Assembly: GCA_001986395.2 (NCBI GenBank)
Contig: MQVO02000015.1
Span: 744,001 to 808,000 of the forward strand
Reading direction: 5' to 3'
DNA length: 64,000 nt
DNA from: Irpex lacteus
Taxonomy: Eukaryota > Basidiomycota > Agaricomycetes > Polyporales > Irpicaceae
The notes beneath the pieces were generated by a model. That model searched no databases and was not told the origin of the DNA. It worked only from the letters and a program-made list of their open reading frames with translations. Shown here piece by piece: positions 11,988 to 24,051 of the stretch. The translations under genes were made by a program, and so were the position numbers. Positions within the stretch are counted from its first letter, which is position 1, and the number at the start of each line of letters is the position of its first letter.

Positions 11988-12971
11988 GCTGGACACTATG
12001 TGCGTCCTAGAGATTGAAGTCACGGAGAGCACACACAGCGTCTTATATCCACCGCGGCTGAGGGCCATAACACGGGCAGAGCGCCTGGCCTTCGAAAGTC
12101 GTTGTGCAATGGCCATAACCATAACCAGAACGCAATTGTCTTACTGAACAGCCGCAGCGAGGGTTGGCACCTGGGGTGGCCTCCATTGTATGACAGCATT
12201 GCTATGGCGATGTATCTAGCAGCCATGGGTAAGTTACCAGGACGGCTTTCAAAGGCCACTCGTGTAAATTACTTACCAACGAACTACGTCATGGCATAGG
12301 TAGGGCTAACTGCCGTCGCATTCGACCACTTTACGATCCATTTAGCAATAGGAGGCTAGCAAGGAGTAGCCTCAGGGCTCGCTGCTTCCCGCTATGGTAA
12401 GGGTGTGGTCCTGTTTTAGAGGGTCAGGAGAAGGCCCTTGCATTCGAATCCGGTGGGGCTATATGATAGTATCGTCCAATCGCCTTTTGTTTTCTCACTT
12501 TCTAACCAGCCGTATAGCTTCAAGCGAGCGCCTGGAGATTTGCTCCTGTAAGTTTGGCATATCATAAAATGGACAAAGTCAAAGTGTGTGAGGGAAAGCA
12601 ACGTGTATAAAATCTCGAAAATCCCGAGCGCTGAGGCCAGAGGCCTGCCAGTGAGGGCTTTATCAGCATTATGTAATCAACATGCTTACCCAATGAGGAA
12701 GTTATATCGTAGCGCCCGAGAGTAAACCACTTGCAGGTCGGTCTAGGTCTACGCGTTCAACCAATGGTCAAGCTATCCAGGTATAGATAGTAGATTATAC
12801 ATTTTTGTATCTAGCCTGTTATTTTAATTTAAAATCCTCTAATGGAACGACGGTAACAGTGTTGTATCTAGTATCTAGTGGACTACTAAGCATCAAGCAC
12901 TCCGTATTCGATTCGTGTAAGACGCGTTTAGTTATTAAGTACCGAGAAAAAAAATAATTGGTATTAGTTTA
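11988..12971. other. Intergenic, no gene supported
   Basis: It holds the upstream region of the F-box gene ending at 11987, including its TATA-like box, and the downstream region of the next one. The right part, near 12780-12960, is AT-rich. No coding region or RNA gene is convincing. Confidence 0.4.
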
Positions 12972-14362
12972 CTATAACTCAGCTGCCTCTCCCTCTTCTT
13001 CGGCGATATCGTCTTCCGCCCCCTGCTCATGCTGGACTAATCTGGGAAGCGATCTCCTGACTCCAACCTCAATGTCCTTGCTTGCATTCAGAAGGGGAAG
13101 CTTTGGCAATATATAAGATAAAAAGAGCCGCTCTTCCACATCCTGACCACCTTGAATGGCCAGAAAAGTGACCTCTCGGAGCTGCGGGAACCTCGAGCAG
13201 TCGCTCAGAAGCTGATCGAAAGGTGTGTAGTCGAAGTAATCCGCGTCTTGGAGAGACGATGAATCGTCGAAAACAAACTGAAAAATGATGTTATTGAGAG
13301 TCGGGGAGTTCATCTTGAGGATGATGGACGCGAGATAGTTTGCAGGGCAGCATCCAGGAACGACGTTCTGAATCTGAAGGGAGTATAGTCGAGTGTTGAG
13401 AGACAGATCGGGGAACCCGAGCTGTTGATGTTCTAACCGTGTTGCAGAAAGGTCAGTGTAAGTACGAGATAGTTAATGCTAATTCAGTACTGACCGTTGC
13501 TCCACTGCCCATCGACTTCTACATCTAGTGTTACACCACCTAGTGATGGGCCGAGGATACGCAACGTTTCGGAGGTGCGAATCGAGCTCGTGTTTTGCAC
13601 AGAGAACCTAAATGTGCATGCCAGATCCGGAATTATCTCCTCCCGTGTGTGCATCAACCATCGTGCAAGGGGCACAGGATTCGTTCCTTCGCGAGGGCCA
13701 ACGTATACATGCTGTAAAGAGACAGGCGCGCCAGGAGCAGCGCACGGGCAGGCAGAGACGCCCTCACAATCGTGCCAAGGCCCCATGTCGACTCCATCCC
13801 AGTAGCAGTCCGTTAGGGAAAGATTGATCAAACGAGGGAAATGCTTGAAGAGTTTTAGGAAGTCGTTGAAGCTAGCGAAGGCAACGTCATCCAAATCAAG
13901 GACAGTGATATGCTCTCCACAGCGGCTAGCAAACCCGTACAAGTATTCATGCGCCCGGACATCTTCCGCTTCAAAAGCATCGACATATAGTCTTCTAGGA
14001 TATAACCCCAGTTGCGCAGCATGGGGTTCGCAGGCGGGGCCGTAGTGGCGGTAGATGTCATTGGAGTTGTCGCGATCGATGTACACTGTTGAGTGGTAGA
14101 TACGCTGAGCGCTGCGTCTCCATCTTCGCTGAGTAAGCGAGCATGAGTGCAGCGCATGGTTGGATTCATCTTCATCACGAGGATTGTCGGTAGCAAAATT
14201 CTCCATGATCATATCGACGAGTTCATCAGGGAGCTTGTTGATCGGACACTAAACTAGGAGATAAGTAACGTGGAAAATATGGGAGAAAATTCGACGGCTT
14301 ACATTCTTTACCGTGCCATACTTCCCACGTTGCTGTTGACGGTTGAAAGTATGAGCGGCCAT
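12972..14362 (-). CDS. F-box protein (family A), 424 residues
   Basis: Exons 14362-14303, 14248-13495 and 13432-12972 join in frame to 424 residues. The intron positions match those of the paralog at 10532-11987. The F-box is INKLPDELVDMIMENF followed by ALHSCSLTQRRWRRSAQRIY. The LRR-like part includes VFASFNDFLKLFKHFPRL-type segments and the Cys loop, and the last exon has DYFDYTPFDQLLSDCSRFPQ. The C-terminus is acidic but without the tandem repeat. A TATA box (TATAAAAG, minus strand, 14421-14414) sits 52 bp before the ATG. It is probably a substrate receptor of an SCF ligase; the target is unknown. Confidence 0.85.
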
Positions 14363-14413
14363 GTTGACGACGATTTTTGTGGATAGTGCAAAAGGCGGGC
14401 ATCCCATCTACCG

Positions 14414-14421
14414 CTTTTATA
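14414..14421 (-). promoter_or_regulatory. TATA box of the F-box gene at 12972-14362
   Basis: TATAAAAG on the minus strand, 52 bp upstream of the start ATG at 14362. Confidence 0.5.
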
Positions 14422-15597
14422 CATGGCGTTCTGTGAAGGAGTCAAAATGCCATAAATTCAGACAATCAAGCTCTCAAAAGGGAATGGTCATGGCCACATC
14501 CACGATCAAGGCGAAACTGTGCTATGTGACCCGGAACAAAAGCGCGTTTAATACCTTTGAGCACCAGGGCCACGATACTGTTCCTCATTGAGTAGTCCGT
14601 GACAGTGACTGCATATGCTGCTATTGTGAGACAAGTAAAATATTTGAGCATGCTTTCAAAATTGGTCGGACAACGCCTTACCTTAGGCCTCAACATCAAA
14701 TAGCAAGGGTCTTCGCAGCGTGAAGGACAACCAAGGCCACATCATCGAGCCGCTCACTACCCATACTGAGAAACTTTGGCTGACCAAGTCCCCAAGAAAC
14801 GACGGCCACAGATGCGGGCATGTCGTCCCTAGCTACGTCTAATGCAGCCTGTGAGCTGTACTGGCCTAGCATCGCAGGTCTGGAACGACTTGGCTATTAT
14901 CCTGCCGTTGCGCTATAGCATTCAAGTCACTGTCTTATAGGTGCAATGAGACTTCAAGACCTCTACCCTGAAGCTGATGCTAACGAGAAACCGACATAGG
15001 TTAGGATATGTGCGTCGAAGCTGGCCAGGTAATGATGATGGTGGAAAACAACAGCTATTTCCTAATTCGTCTGACAGTGGGACCGTTAGCCGCCGGTATG
15101 GCGTCTGATCTAAGCGCTAACATGCGCTGACAGCTTCAGACAGGGCAACCTCAGCAGATAGAGCGGTACGTGCGAATTGAAAAGTGGCTGAAACGGTATA
15201 GACTCTCCTATTGTTTATCATCGTTAGCGTTCAAGCCGCTGTCCTTCTCCAATATTTATCGCCATTTCCGTCAACGCTTCGTCCTATATTAGCGCTGAAG
15301 TTCATCGCCACTCTTACATCGTCCACCCGCTCGAGGCGTCGCCACAAGCCCCAGAGAGACATCCTAGAAGATACAATATTGAGAGACATAACAAGTAATT
15401 ATGGAGTCGCATTCGGAAGAAATTTTACGACCCGGGCTGTAATGTCGAGCTGCAGGCGAGGAAGCAGGAGTCGGGGGTTCAAGTTTGGTTGAATCGTTTT
15501 TAGGCCTTCCGGCGAGTACATAGCTGAATACCACTACTGAGTACTGAGCCTAGGGGATATAGTGATGGTAACGGTAATCTGCAGTAATCGGTTATGG
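14422..15597. other. Intergenic, no gene supported
   Basis: Only short frames without recognisable motifs are present. One of 93 codons at 15211-15492 (+) has a hydrophobic start but no supporting signal. Confidence 0.35.
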
Positions 15598-15880
15598 TTA
15601 AGCTGTATTCGAGTGATTGTGGGATGAGTAAAACATACCTCCTCGCAGGTCAGCTAACGTTTTGAAGTCGACTGCACGAGTTCTTTCGCCTTTTGTGTAG
15701 AATACACTGACACGACCGTCGAGCTTGATCAATGCTGTCCGCTGAGCCTCTATGAATTGAACAAGATGATCATGACTCTCGAATTTCAATTGGAGTCGTA
15801 GGAATCCTTCTTGCGCGGCGCAAAATGAGGTTATCTCCTCCCAAGGGCAGGATAATGCGTATTGCATTCCGATGAAAGGG
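15598..15880 (-). pseudogene. Detached 3' exon of an F-box family B gene
   Basis: The minus strand encodes MQYALSCPWEEITSFCAAQE, followed by a stretch ending LADLRGG before a GTATGT donor. It is clearly homologous to the last coding exon of the gene at 20566-22076 (MQYVVAYPWEKIVHICAAQE ... MEDLGG before GTACGC). Here no upstream coding exon is adjacent: the matching upstream part is found 1.77 kb away at 17648-18885. I infer that an insertion separated the two parts. Confidence 0.6.
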
Positions 15881-17660
15881 TTGCATCAGGAAAAAGGGAA
15901 TTGCGCATACCCGCAGTGCGCAGTCTGTACCGCTGGATACTGTACCTACCGTGTATACCATTTCTAGCATTTGTCTTATTACATACCAGTACAGACCAAT
16001 ACATATTACTGTTGGGATGGCATGATATATTATAGAGCGGCCTAAGGTAATCATCGTGTTTGAAGTGTTTCGTCAGTAATAGTGAGCAGGCCGAGGCTCG
16101 AGCGCATGTGCATTTTCACAGCCGCTCATACGGACCTTCAGTCGACATGTCTGATGTCATACATAGCTATGTAGCATAAGTAATCGTGGTCTTGATGACG
16201 ACCTGAATACTGACAGATAATCATCATTACTATTACGGAAACCGATTCGTTAGGACGCACCAATGTGAGTGATGTGCCAAAGTATGAAAGTATAGAAGTA
16301 CTCAATGTTCGAAGGAGCTCGGGTATTTTAGAGCTATAACCTGCAATAATCATCAACGCCAGTGCTACGTACACAAAGTACTAATAGATAGACCAGTACA
16401 GTACTTGTAACTCGTGCAGTTCGACGTTCACTAGTAAGCGCCATTTAGACGCCAGTCACATGACTTTGTTGATTGCTCGCACGACTCAGAGGTTGCTTTC
16501 TTCCCCGTCCCCGTTCCTTCCTCTCTGCCATGACCTCGCCCGCTACCTTCCCTGGCCATCGACAGCCCTTCTGTCTCTCACGAGCTATGAGTGTCTGGCC
16601 TTGAAACGGCCTATCGTCACGCCATTCCTTGTAGTCCATCCCTCGCGCCGATTTGTCTGCTCGTTGTGTCCCCTCGTACCCGCGTCGTGCCCATTGTATT
16701 ACATTCCGCACTCACGTCCACGTCTTTCTGTATCCTCTCGCTAACGCTGTAAAAGGTTTTAGGTAGCGCAGGCGCTCCATACGTACCACGAGCTCATCGT
16801 GTCACATACCTAGCAGGTGTGTACGAGCCGCTCATGAAAAGTTCTCGCCTTGCTCAGTCGTTTGGTTGGTTTTGAATTCCGCAGCACACCTTCTAGGACT
16901 TGTGACGGTTGAAGAGTGCTGTCCGGTGCTAAACATGATGTTGAAGGTGCGTGTCTGGCCACGTCGTTCTCATAACGTATATCTAATTCATATCCTGATG
17001 TAGATCCAGTCACATCTCTGCTCGCTATGAAAAATACAGTACGTATTATAATTTTGGCTCTTCATCTGTGCACTCATCTGCCATCTAGCTTAGGTAGACC
17101 CGCTGCCTGTGTATGCCATGGCCCCGCCGTAGCTGGAGTATCATGGGTATGTGTTTGTGTACTTCGTGTTCCACGTGCTTGCCTCACGCTTCGGCCTTTC
17201 CAGGGTACCTTGTCCAAATATCCGCACTCTCCTGCCTGTAGGCCCTGTTCCTACCTTCCCTGGTACTGCATGTTCATTGGTATGCTGTTGAAACATCTTG
17301 GGTGCGCGTGTAATGGTCGGTGTGTAGCAGCGCCGCCATATTATCATACGTAGGTCAAAGTAGTACCTAACATAGTAATCATACTATGTAGTCTACATGT
17401 ATAATACCAGTTGTGATAATGATAATGCATTCTATCTATGTCTATTACTGCCTTGATTACCACGAGTGCGATGAATTTCGAGTGAGATCCAAAGAGTTGA
17501 TAGCGGTATGGTTCAATAGGCATTCTCGCTGTGCTCTGTGTAGTGGTACAGATGAGTGTACACCGGTACAGATGTCTCGCGGGTGGTATACAGGAGTATA
17601 TACATGGGGGGTAGGTAGCCAGGTACAAAGGGTACACATGATACATATCACTGTGCACCA
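15881..17660. mobile_element. Probable non-autonomous DNA element inserted in an F-box gene
   Basis: The segment separates two parts of one F-box-family gene. Its ends show an imperfect inverted match (CATCAGGAAAAAGGGAA at about 15894 against CATCTGGAAAAACGGAA on the minus strand near 17680), and CTGTACC-type heptamers repeat in inverse orientation near both ends (around 15926-15950 and 17545-17570). No coding region is convincing; the middle is CT-rich. I found no clear target duplication and the exact borders are uncertain. The alternative is simple divergence of the gene's 3' end. Confidence 0.4.
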
Positions 17661-18885
17661 CTTTCCGTTTTTCCAGATGTGCCTATATCAGAGGAATTGT
17701 CGGTATTGATTTCCACGGAGAGTGCACAGATACGGTCGACTGTTGTGATGTGAACACGGTCCGGCATTGGTTGCGAGGCGTAGAACGTCACGTTTATCAG
17801 TCTCGTTGCGCCAGGCAGTGATCGGCCTGGCTCAGTCCCTCCGATATTCATTTGGCAAACCATGAATAGGTCTACGTAAAACGTCAATTCGTGCCTGCAC
17901 TCCGAATGATGGGATACGCACAAATATCTTTGTGTGCAATAGACTTTGCCATGATGTTGTCGCATTGGAATGCAACCAATGGCACTCTATGGTCTTGTGT
18001 TTTGACAAAGGGCTTACAAATATCCAAGATGACTCGCTGAGCCGATGGAAGAACATGCAGCACCGGGATAGTCAGGCCACCGTCAATCCATGGGGCCAGT
18101 GGGTTCAAGGACACGGTCGACGCTTGTCTCACAAGGCAGCGTTGAGAGGTAACAAAGGCCAGCCAGGCTGCTTCTACGGTGTAGAGCGAGCTATTTACTA
18201 AAGCAAATGAGCCGGAGAAAGATATGCGTATTGGGTCCCTGGTGAGTAGATCTGTTAGATTATTCTTGAAACGCGCGTCCCATGTAACGTTGGTCAACAT
18301 CAGTGCCGCAGTTGGGATGAATCTAGCGATGAGTGATGTGAGATCGCGAGGGGTGACAAAATGAGCCATGTCGATGAGGAGATAGTCACATAGAAAACAT
18401 GACGAAGGAGGGATTCGAGGGAGACTGGCGAAAAGACGTCGACCGGTTGATTGTCGTGAATTGACAGCGCCATTGAGTCCGTCTTCTATATGGAGATGCA
18501 CTCGAATTCTTGCACCGTCTCTGAATCGAAATAGGGATGGTTGTAAGCGAAGAAGATGGATCCACGGTCTTTCTTCTGCACGCTGCACCAAGACCGCATT
18601 TCCAACACACTTCGAGATTGGCGTGAACCTCTTCGGTGTATTGGCTACCAACGATGAGAAAACGTGCATGTCCTGGTAATTCTTGATCCACACAGTATGA
18701 AAGAGCTCCCACCGACAGATGTGAGCCCAGTAAGCACAGGTAAGAGAGCACGCTGCGATGTTCTTGATGCACTCCTTCCGATTCGGCACGTCCCTGGAGA
18801 GATAGAGCAGGCAATCGGCACCCTCGCAGACGTCTAAGAGGATGCGCCTGAACAGCTCGGGAGGTATGTCGGCAGCAGTAGCCAT
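17648..18885 (-). CDS. F-box protein (family B), 3' end disrupted
   Basis: Exon 1 (18885-17945) starts ATAADIPPELFRRILLDVCE and continues with ACSLTCAYWAHICRWELFHT, a clear F-box. An intron 17944-17895 ending GTGCAG joins in frame to exon 2 (17894-17648), which begins KHELTFYVDLFM and corresponds to DLSFYGVQVPV in the paralog at 20566-22076. The frame then runs into unrelated sequence and stops at 17648, while the expected last part (MQYALSCPW...) lies at 15598-15880. The encoded 395-residue protein would keep the F-box and mid region but lose the conserved C-terminus. It may still work as an SCF adaptor or may be a pseudogene. Confidence 0.7.
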
Positions 18886-20565
18886 GAGCTGTGTGTGGAT
18901 ATGTTACTGCTGCAAATCAAAGCGATGAGAGCTGATTGAGTGTAGTATGGGTAGGGTCTGAAACTCACCAAAGGGAGATATCGGAGTGGAGCAAGCCCTC
19001 GAGGAAAGCGAACTGAGGTCGAGGTAGTAGGTCAACTTATGATGAAAACGGGAAACAAGGTGTATGTGGGGACCATAGTAGTCCTACTAATATAGGAAAT
19101 GAATGTGAGAACAATCATTATGTCGCCATCCGAAATGATCCTACCAATGATTGACCAATGTCTTCCGATGTCCATACACACTGTACTTGAGGCACCAGAT
19201 GCATCCTCCCGCTGAGAATAATGAGAAGGTATGCGTATAATTATGGGTACAACCGCCCTTCGACAAAGCGGAGAACCATTGCTAAAGCGATCCGATGTTT
19301 CACGCGGGCGCCGTTGAGGGCGCAATCCGTACTCCTTCCTCAGATACTTCCAGAAAACACGCGGCGTTGTTTATGGAGAGATGGACCATAGTCAAGCCAC
19401 GAGGCAACGAGCTTCTTGGGGAGTTCGAATGCTGGACATATGGAGAAACGTGAAGGGCTAGGAGTAGGCTTGATCTCTATGGCGGCACGTGAAGTAACAA
19501 GTTCAATCATCGACTCTGGCGGAGAAAGATACAACGAGCAGTTCACGTGATGCGTAGAGCAGCAATAAACACGTCGACTTCGAATATATGAGCTCAAAAA
19601 TCCAAAACACCTCGAAGTAAATGTCCGCAACGTACCACGTGTTACTATAACCAGTGCCATCTGTTCCCAATTACCAGACCACGGCCACGCAGCCCTTGTA
19701 AACGGGTTAGTATCGCGGAACCTAGATAGCTCAGCGGGCATTCAGTAGCTCATGGCTGTTCAGATGGTCATGAGCTCGGAATCGGCTTGGAGTGAGGTAA
19801 AGGATGCACCGAGGTCTATAACCCCTCTCTGGGACCTGCACCTAAAGAGATCAAGACTAAGGGACTGTTATCACGGAGTTCAGATGATTAAGTGAAAGGC
19901 AGAATCGACATGCATCGCACCCCGTATACGATGTTGAAGCTGACTTCAACGGTCTCACAGCAAGCCAGCTTCACCAGAGCAAATCCACACGACTTACGCA
20001 ACGAGTGAAGGCTAGTGATGCGCCCATAAATTGGCCGAGATTGTCCATGCTCCAGATCCAGTCACAAGTGTCAGCCGTTGAACTCCAGAAGAGTGCGACG
20101 GCGGTCGTCGTCGCGGCGTAACAAGGAATGGCTCCGGCGCCTAGATGTGGTCGGGGTCGTGCTCATCCGGCATTGTCCAGCCAATTGCAAGCGTCGACGT
20201 AACATCGATGATTCAAGCGCCCACGCTGCTCGCTCAGGCTCACCACGGTCTGTGATGAAAGAGTCTTGAAGATGATGTCAGGCTACGGAATGCTGCAAAT
20301 CTACGTTCATTCCATTGTGTAAGCACTAGCCTACCGAATTACGCTGACTGCGAACTATCGTCCATATCCGACAACACAAAGGAGAGAAGTAAAAGAGTGA
20401 GCGAGCCGTGGATTCCCTTGGCAAACTCGAGTGCAAATGTATTCTGGATGAGGGAGGCCGCTGAAGGCGTGTGCAATATTTGGTAGTCGGAGTAAGCGTG
20501 CGCTGATTACAAGAATGGCCAATGTGATCGGGGTATATAACCATGATTGCGGGCTTCTACGATAT
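18886..20565. other. Intergenic, no gene supported
   Basis: The longest frame, 133 codons on the minus strand at 19340-19741, shows no recognisable domain. The region contains the upstream sequence of the F-box gene ending at 18885. Confidence 0.35.
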
Positions 20566-22076
20566 TCAATATATTTCAGTTGTAGTATCTATGTAAAACA
20601 ACGTCAACGGGAGCGTACCTCCTAAATCTTCCATCGTGTGGAAGTCTGCCGCATACTCTGCTTCGTAATCAACGTCGAATCCATAAAATAGGCTGATGCG
20701 ACCCTCAAGCATATTCAGCGCTGCTCGTTGTAACTGCATGAACTGTACAAGATCCTCTCGAGTATGGCAATGGATTTGCAGGAGTTTGAAACCCTCTTGT
20801 GCGGCACATATATGTACTATCTTCTCCCAAGGATAGGCCACGACATATTGCATTCCGGTTGATAGGCCGCCCGCTTTCTCGACCATAGTATCAATACGCA
20901 CACGGAGTACGGAGATGTGGGTAATTGCCCTGCAGCTGTAATTACCACCGTCGGTAGCCGGGATTACCACTGGCACCTGCACACCATAGAACGAAAGATC
21001 CATTTTGCAGAAATTCTCATCACTGGCCTGCTCATGATCTTGGATCTCCGAGTCCATGCTGCATATATAAGACGCCTCTGAGGGAACTGCTATCAGGTTG
21101 CGCTCTGCTCTGTGAACAAATAGATAGGCTACTGACCAACATTCTCACAGCGAATATATAGCAGAGGGAAACGGACGAGTTGAAGATTGAAGTCTTTGTG
21201 TTCTTGGCGTTGACAAAGAGACTTGCAGATTTCCAAGATGGCTCGTTGAGCCGATGGAAGAACCTGCAGCCCTCCGATTCTGTCATGATTACGGGAGGTT
21301 GAAAAGTGCCGGCGCTGGAGGTAAACGAAAGCAAGCCAGGTTGCTTCTGCGGTATGGCATGCGCTATGTACTGTAGCACTGGTAAAGGAAGAAGATATCG
21401 ACAACAAATCCATTGTGAGCAGACCGCTCTCGAAATGCACCTGAGCATCCCATGTGACATCAGATAACCTGATGGACTGAAGAGGGGAAAATGCATCAAG
21501 GAGTAAGGCAAAATCGTGAGAAGTTGCAAAATGTGGTTTGCGGATCGTTAGCATCAAACATCGGAGACTTGACGAGGGAGGAGTGCGAGGGAGGCCAAGA
21601 AAAATCCGTCGACAGGTTGAGCGTTGTGGAGTGGCAGCATTGTTGAGAGAGTCCTCGATACAAAAATAGATGTGAAGGTCCGATCTGAAGGGGAATAGAG
21701 AAGGCTGAAGCTGAAAGAGATGTATCCATGGTCTCCGTCCTACGTGCTGTATCAGAGTTACTCCATACACGTATTCCGAGATTGGTGTGAATCTCTTCGG
21801 CGTGTTGGACACCAGCACAGAGAAAACGTGCATGTCATCATAATCCTTGATCCCCACAAGTGTATGGAAGAGTTTCTTGCGGCAGATGCGAGCCCAGTAG
21901 ACGCAGGTAAGCGAGCAAGCCGTGATCGTTTTGACGGCTTTTTTCTGGTTTGGCTTTAGTTCCTCGAGGGGAAACAGCTCCTCGCCTGCAGTGTCGCAAA
22001 TATAAAAGAGAATGGGCTCAAACAGTTCCGGCGGTATGTCGGCTGCAGTAGCTATGCGCTTAGGGTGTGAAGCCAT
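20566..22076 (-). CDS. F-box protein (family B)
   Basis: Exon 1 (22076-21137) starts MASHPKRIATAADIPPELFE and carries TACSLTCVYWARICRKKLFH, an F-box. An intron 21136-21078 ending CCTCAG leads in frame to exon 2 from 21077, which encodes MDLSFYGVQVPVVIPATDGG and a conserved C-terminal block (MQYVVAYPWEKIVHICAAQE ... LEGRISLFYGF). After MEDLGG a GTACGC donor may add a small final exon; otherwise the frame stops at 20566. It is the intact counterpart of the disrupted gene at 17648-18885. The left end of the large element lies 234 bp upstream of the ATG, so its promoter may be partly element-derived. Confidence 0.8.
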
Positions 22077-22490
22077 CTACAATTCATGGCAATAAGAGGA
22101 GAGTGTAAGGCTCAAGTGTATATGTGGTGTGTTTGTACTTACGGAGAGCGTGATTGTATGGTGATCTAAAATGGGTTTGGATATGAGCAGGCTGGGGGTC
22201 AAGACTCGACTCAAGTAGAGATGAGGGTAAGAGACAAGAGCCTGGAATCCGTGCCGCAACGGGGATGCGAGATAGAGGCAGTGCCTGGAAGTGGAGATGA
22301 ACGTGAGAACCACTACGTCTAAAGTAAGGTTTTTATGGCCGAAAAAGGGATACATAAAGAGTAAACAAACTTTAAGTTGCTAAATTCTTTTTCTACACGA
22401 AAAATCATAACAAAATTTGTATCAACATTTCACATTTGTAGAGATATGAAAGAATAGAAAAATCATAGGCTACCTTTGCATTTTAGAACC

Positions 22491-22910
22491 TGTAAAATGT
22501 AGTTCACCATTATATTTGTGTCACAAACAAATTCAATTCAAAATTATAGACGTTTATTATTTTACCCCAAGAAAAAATGTAAACTTGGGATATTATTTTT
22601 TGTTCCTTTTTCAGTGTTCAAAATGAAACAGTGATTGTAATCTTTTGTTATACTTTGTGTATTAGTAAAACGTGACACCGGTAGTTACATTTAAACTTCT
22701 ATTTATGTATTATTGTTGTTTTCATTTTTTCAAAATTTCATCATAAGAAAAATCAAATACATAGGATTGAAAAAATCAAAGTGTCTGGCTTTTTCTTTTG
22801 TGGGGTGTAAAATAGTAAACAAATGGTTCGCTACAAAATTACATTTTCTATATTCTTTTACTACCTGTAAAATCAATGTTCTCTTGATTGCATTTTTTGG
22901 AATGTAAAAT
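22491..22910 (+). repeat. Subterminal TGTAAAAT repeats
   Basis: Exact TGTAAAAT occurs at about 22491, 22806, 22866 and 22903 in the left arm (mirrored in the right arm), along with near matches such as AGTAAAACGTGAC. In plant CACTA elements, subterminal repeats of this sort bind a transposition protein; a similar role here is inferred. Confidence 0.45.
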
Positions 22911-22984
22911 CTAATATAAAAATCTGACTCATATTATTAAACTTTTACGTTTCACAAAATATTGAAGCAAATCAGAAGACATAG

Positions 22985-23037
22985 TCATTTGTCACTAGTC
23001 ATTTGTCACTTGTCGGGAGTCATTAGTCATTTGTAGT
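22985..23037 (+). repeat. Short tandem repeat AGTCATTTGTCACT
   Basis: Two full and two partial copies of a 14-bp unit, mirrored in the right arm. Confidence 0.7.
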
Positions 23038-23593
23038 CTGTTTTGTCCTGTTTTCCAGATTTATGCAGGACAAATGTTTCTTTTACTGTGTTGAGACAAT
23101 AAAATGCACTCAAACAAAGGACTAACCTACCAAATCGCCTAAAAACTACAAAGGTGCGATAATGTGGAATGGACAAGAGCAGGGAAGCATACTGTATAAT
23201 TCAAATTGTAGCGGACAAGCTTGTGACCTATGACAAAAAGTTTCACAGCAGATGAGCAGACAAGCCAAGGCCCCAGTGTGACATGTGTCCGCTAACGGAC
23301 CCGCGTATGCTTCACAGAGCCACAAAATTCCAGGCGAGATGGGACTTCAACAGTCACTAGCGAACAAGGAAGTGGTGACGTGTGACGGAGTGCATTTAGC
23401 AGAGGGGATGAGGTCCATGTTACGCTAAATTTGTATCTACAAGAATCTGGTCTTCATATACATTTTTCTGAAGGTCATTTACTGAGATAAAACTACAGAA
23501 TTCTCTGTGCTTGGTAAGGCGAAGTGAAATGCGAGGAGAAACAGAACAGAGCCAACAAAAGAGGAAGGCGGGCTGGACTCAACACCCAAACCC

Positions 23594-23735
23594 TGTTGTA
23601 ATTAGGCGCCTACGGCGCATAGATATCGTGTGGCGTAGATTAAACGCTCGCTTACGTAGATGTACTGTACATGTCCGTAGCCACACCAAACCTTATTGAA
23701 TTGTCTCGTTGTCCCGCCTCCTCATCCCGACAAAA
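23594..23735 (+). repeat. 5' LTR of the gag-only element
   Basis: 142 bp, nearly identical to 24909-25050. Its end is fixed by the adjoining primer-binding site and the AACCC target duplication. Confidence 0.85.
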
Positions 23736-23748
23736 GGTTATGAGCCCC
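23736..23748 (+). other. Primer-binding site (half tRNA-iMet type)
   Basis: GGTTATGAGCCCC begins right after the 5' LTR. It is complementary to a Met tRNA anticodon arm (GGGCTCATAACC) rather than to a tRNA 3' end. Confidence 0.6.
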
Positions 23749-24051
23749 GCCGGCGCGCAGGTTCTTTGACTTCTTTGCTTCTTTCTCGATCGGCAACTTG
23801 CTCCCTTGTTCGCTTTACTCCTTGAACTCGTCTGTTAGCCACGGCAGCTCAGTCTGAGCTGTGCACCGTGCCCGAAGCCCACTCGTACCGTCCGTTAGTC
23901 ACGACTGCTCAGGTGAGCAGTGGACCGTGCCCGTACCGTCGTAGAAGTCGCGGCTGCCAGGTAGGCAGTGGACCGCGCCCGAAACTCGAACTCGTACGTT
24001 ATTGTCGCATCGTATCCCCCTTCCCTTTCGTTTTCGCCACTCGTTTTCGTC

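Noticed and set aside
12440..12470. tRNA-like B-box (CATTCGAATCCGG)
   Set aside because: The flanking bases do not form a T-stem and no A-box or acceptor stem was found.
19715..19790. tRNA-like D-arm (TAGCTCAGCGGG)
   Set aside because: No T-arm or acceptor stem at the right distance; a nearby inverted repeat explains the resemblance.
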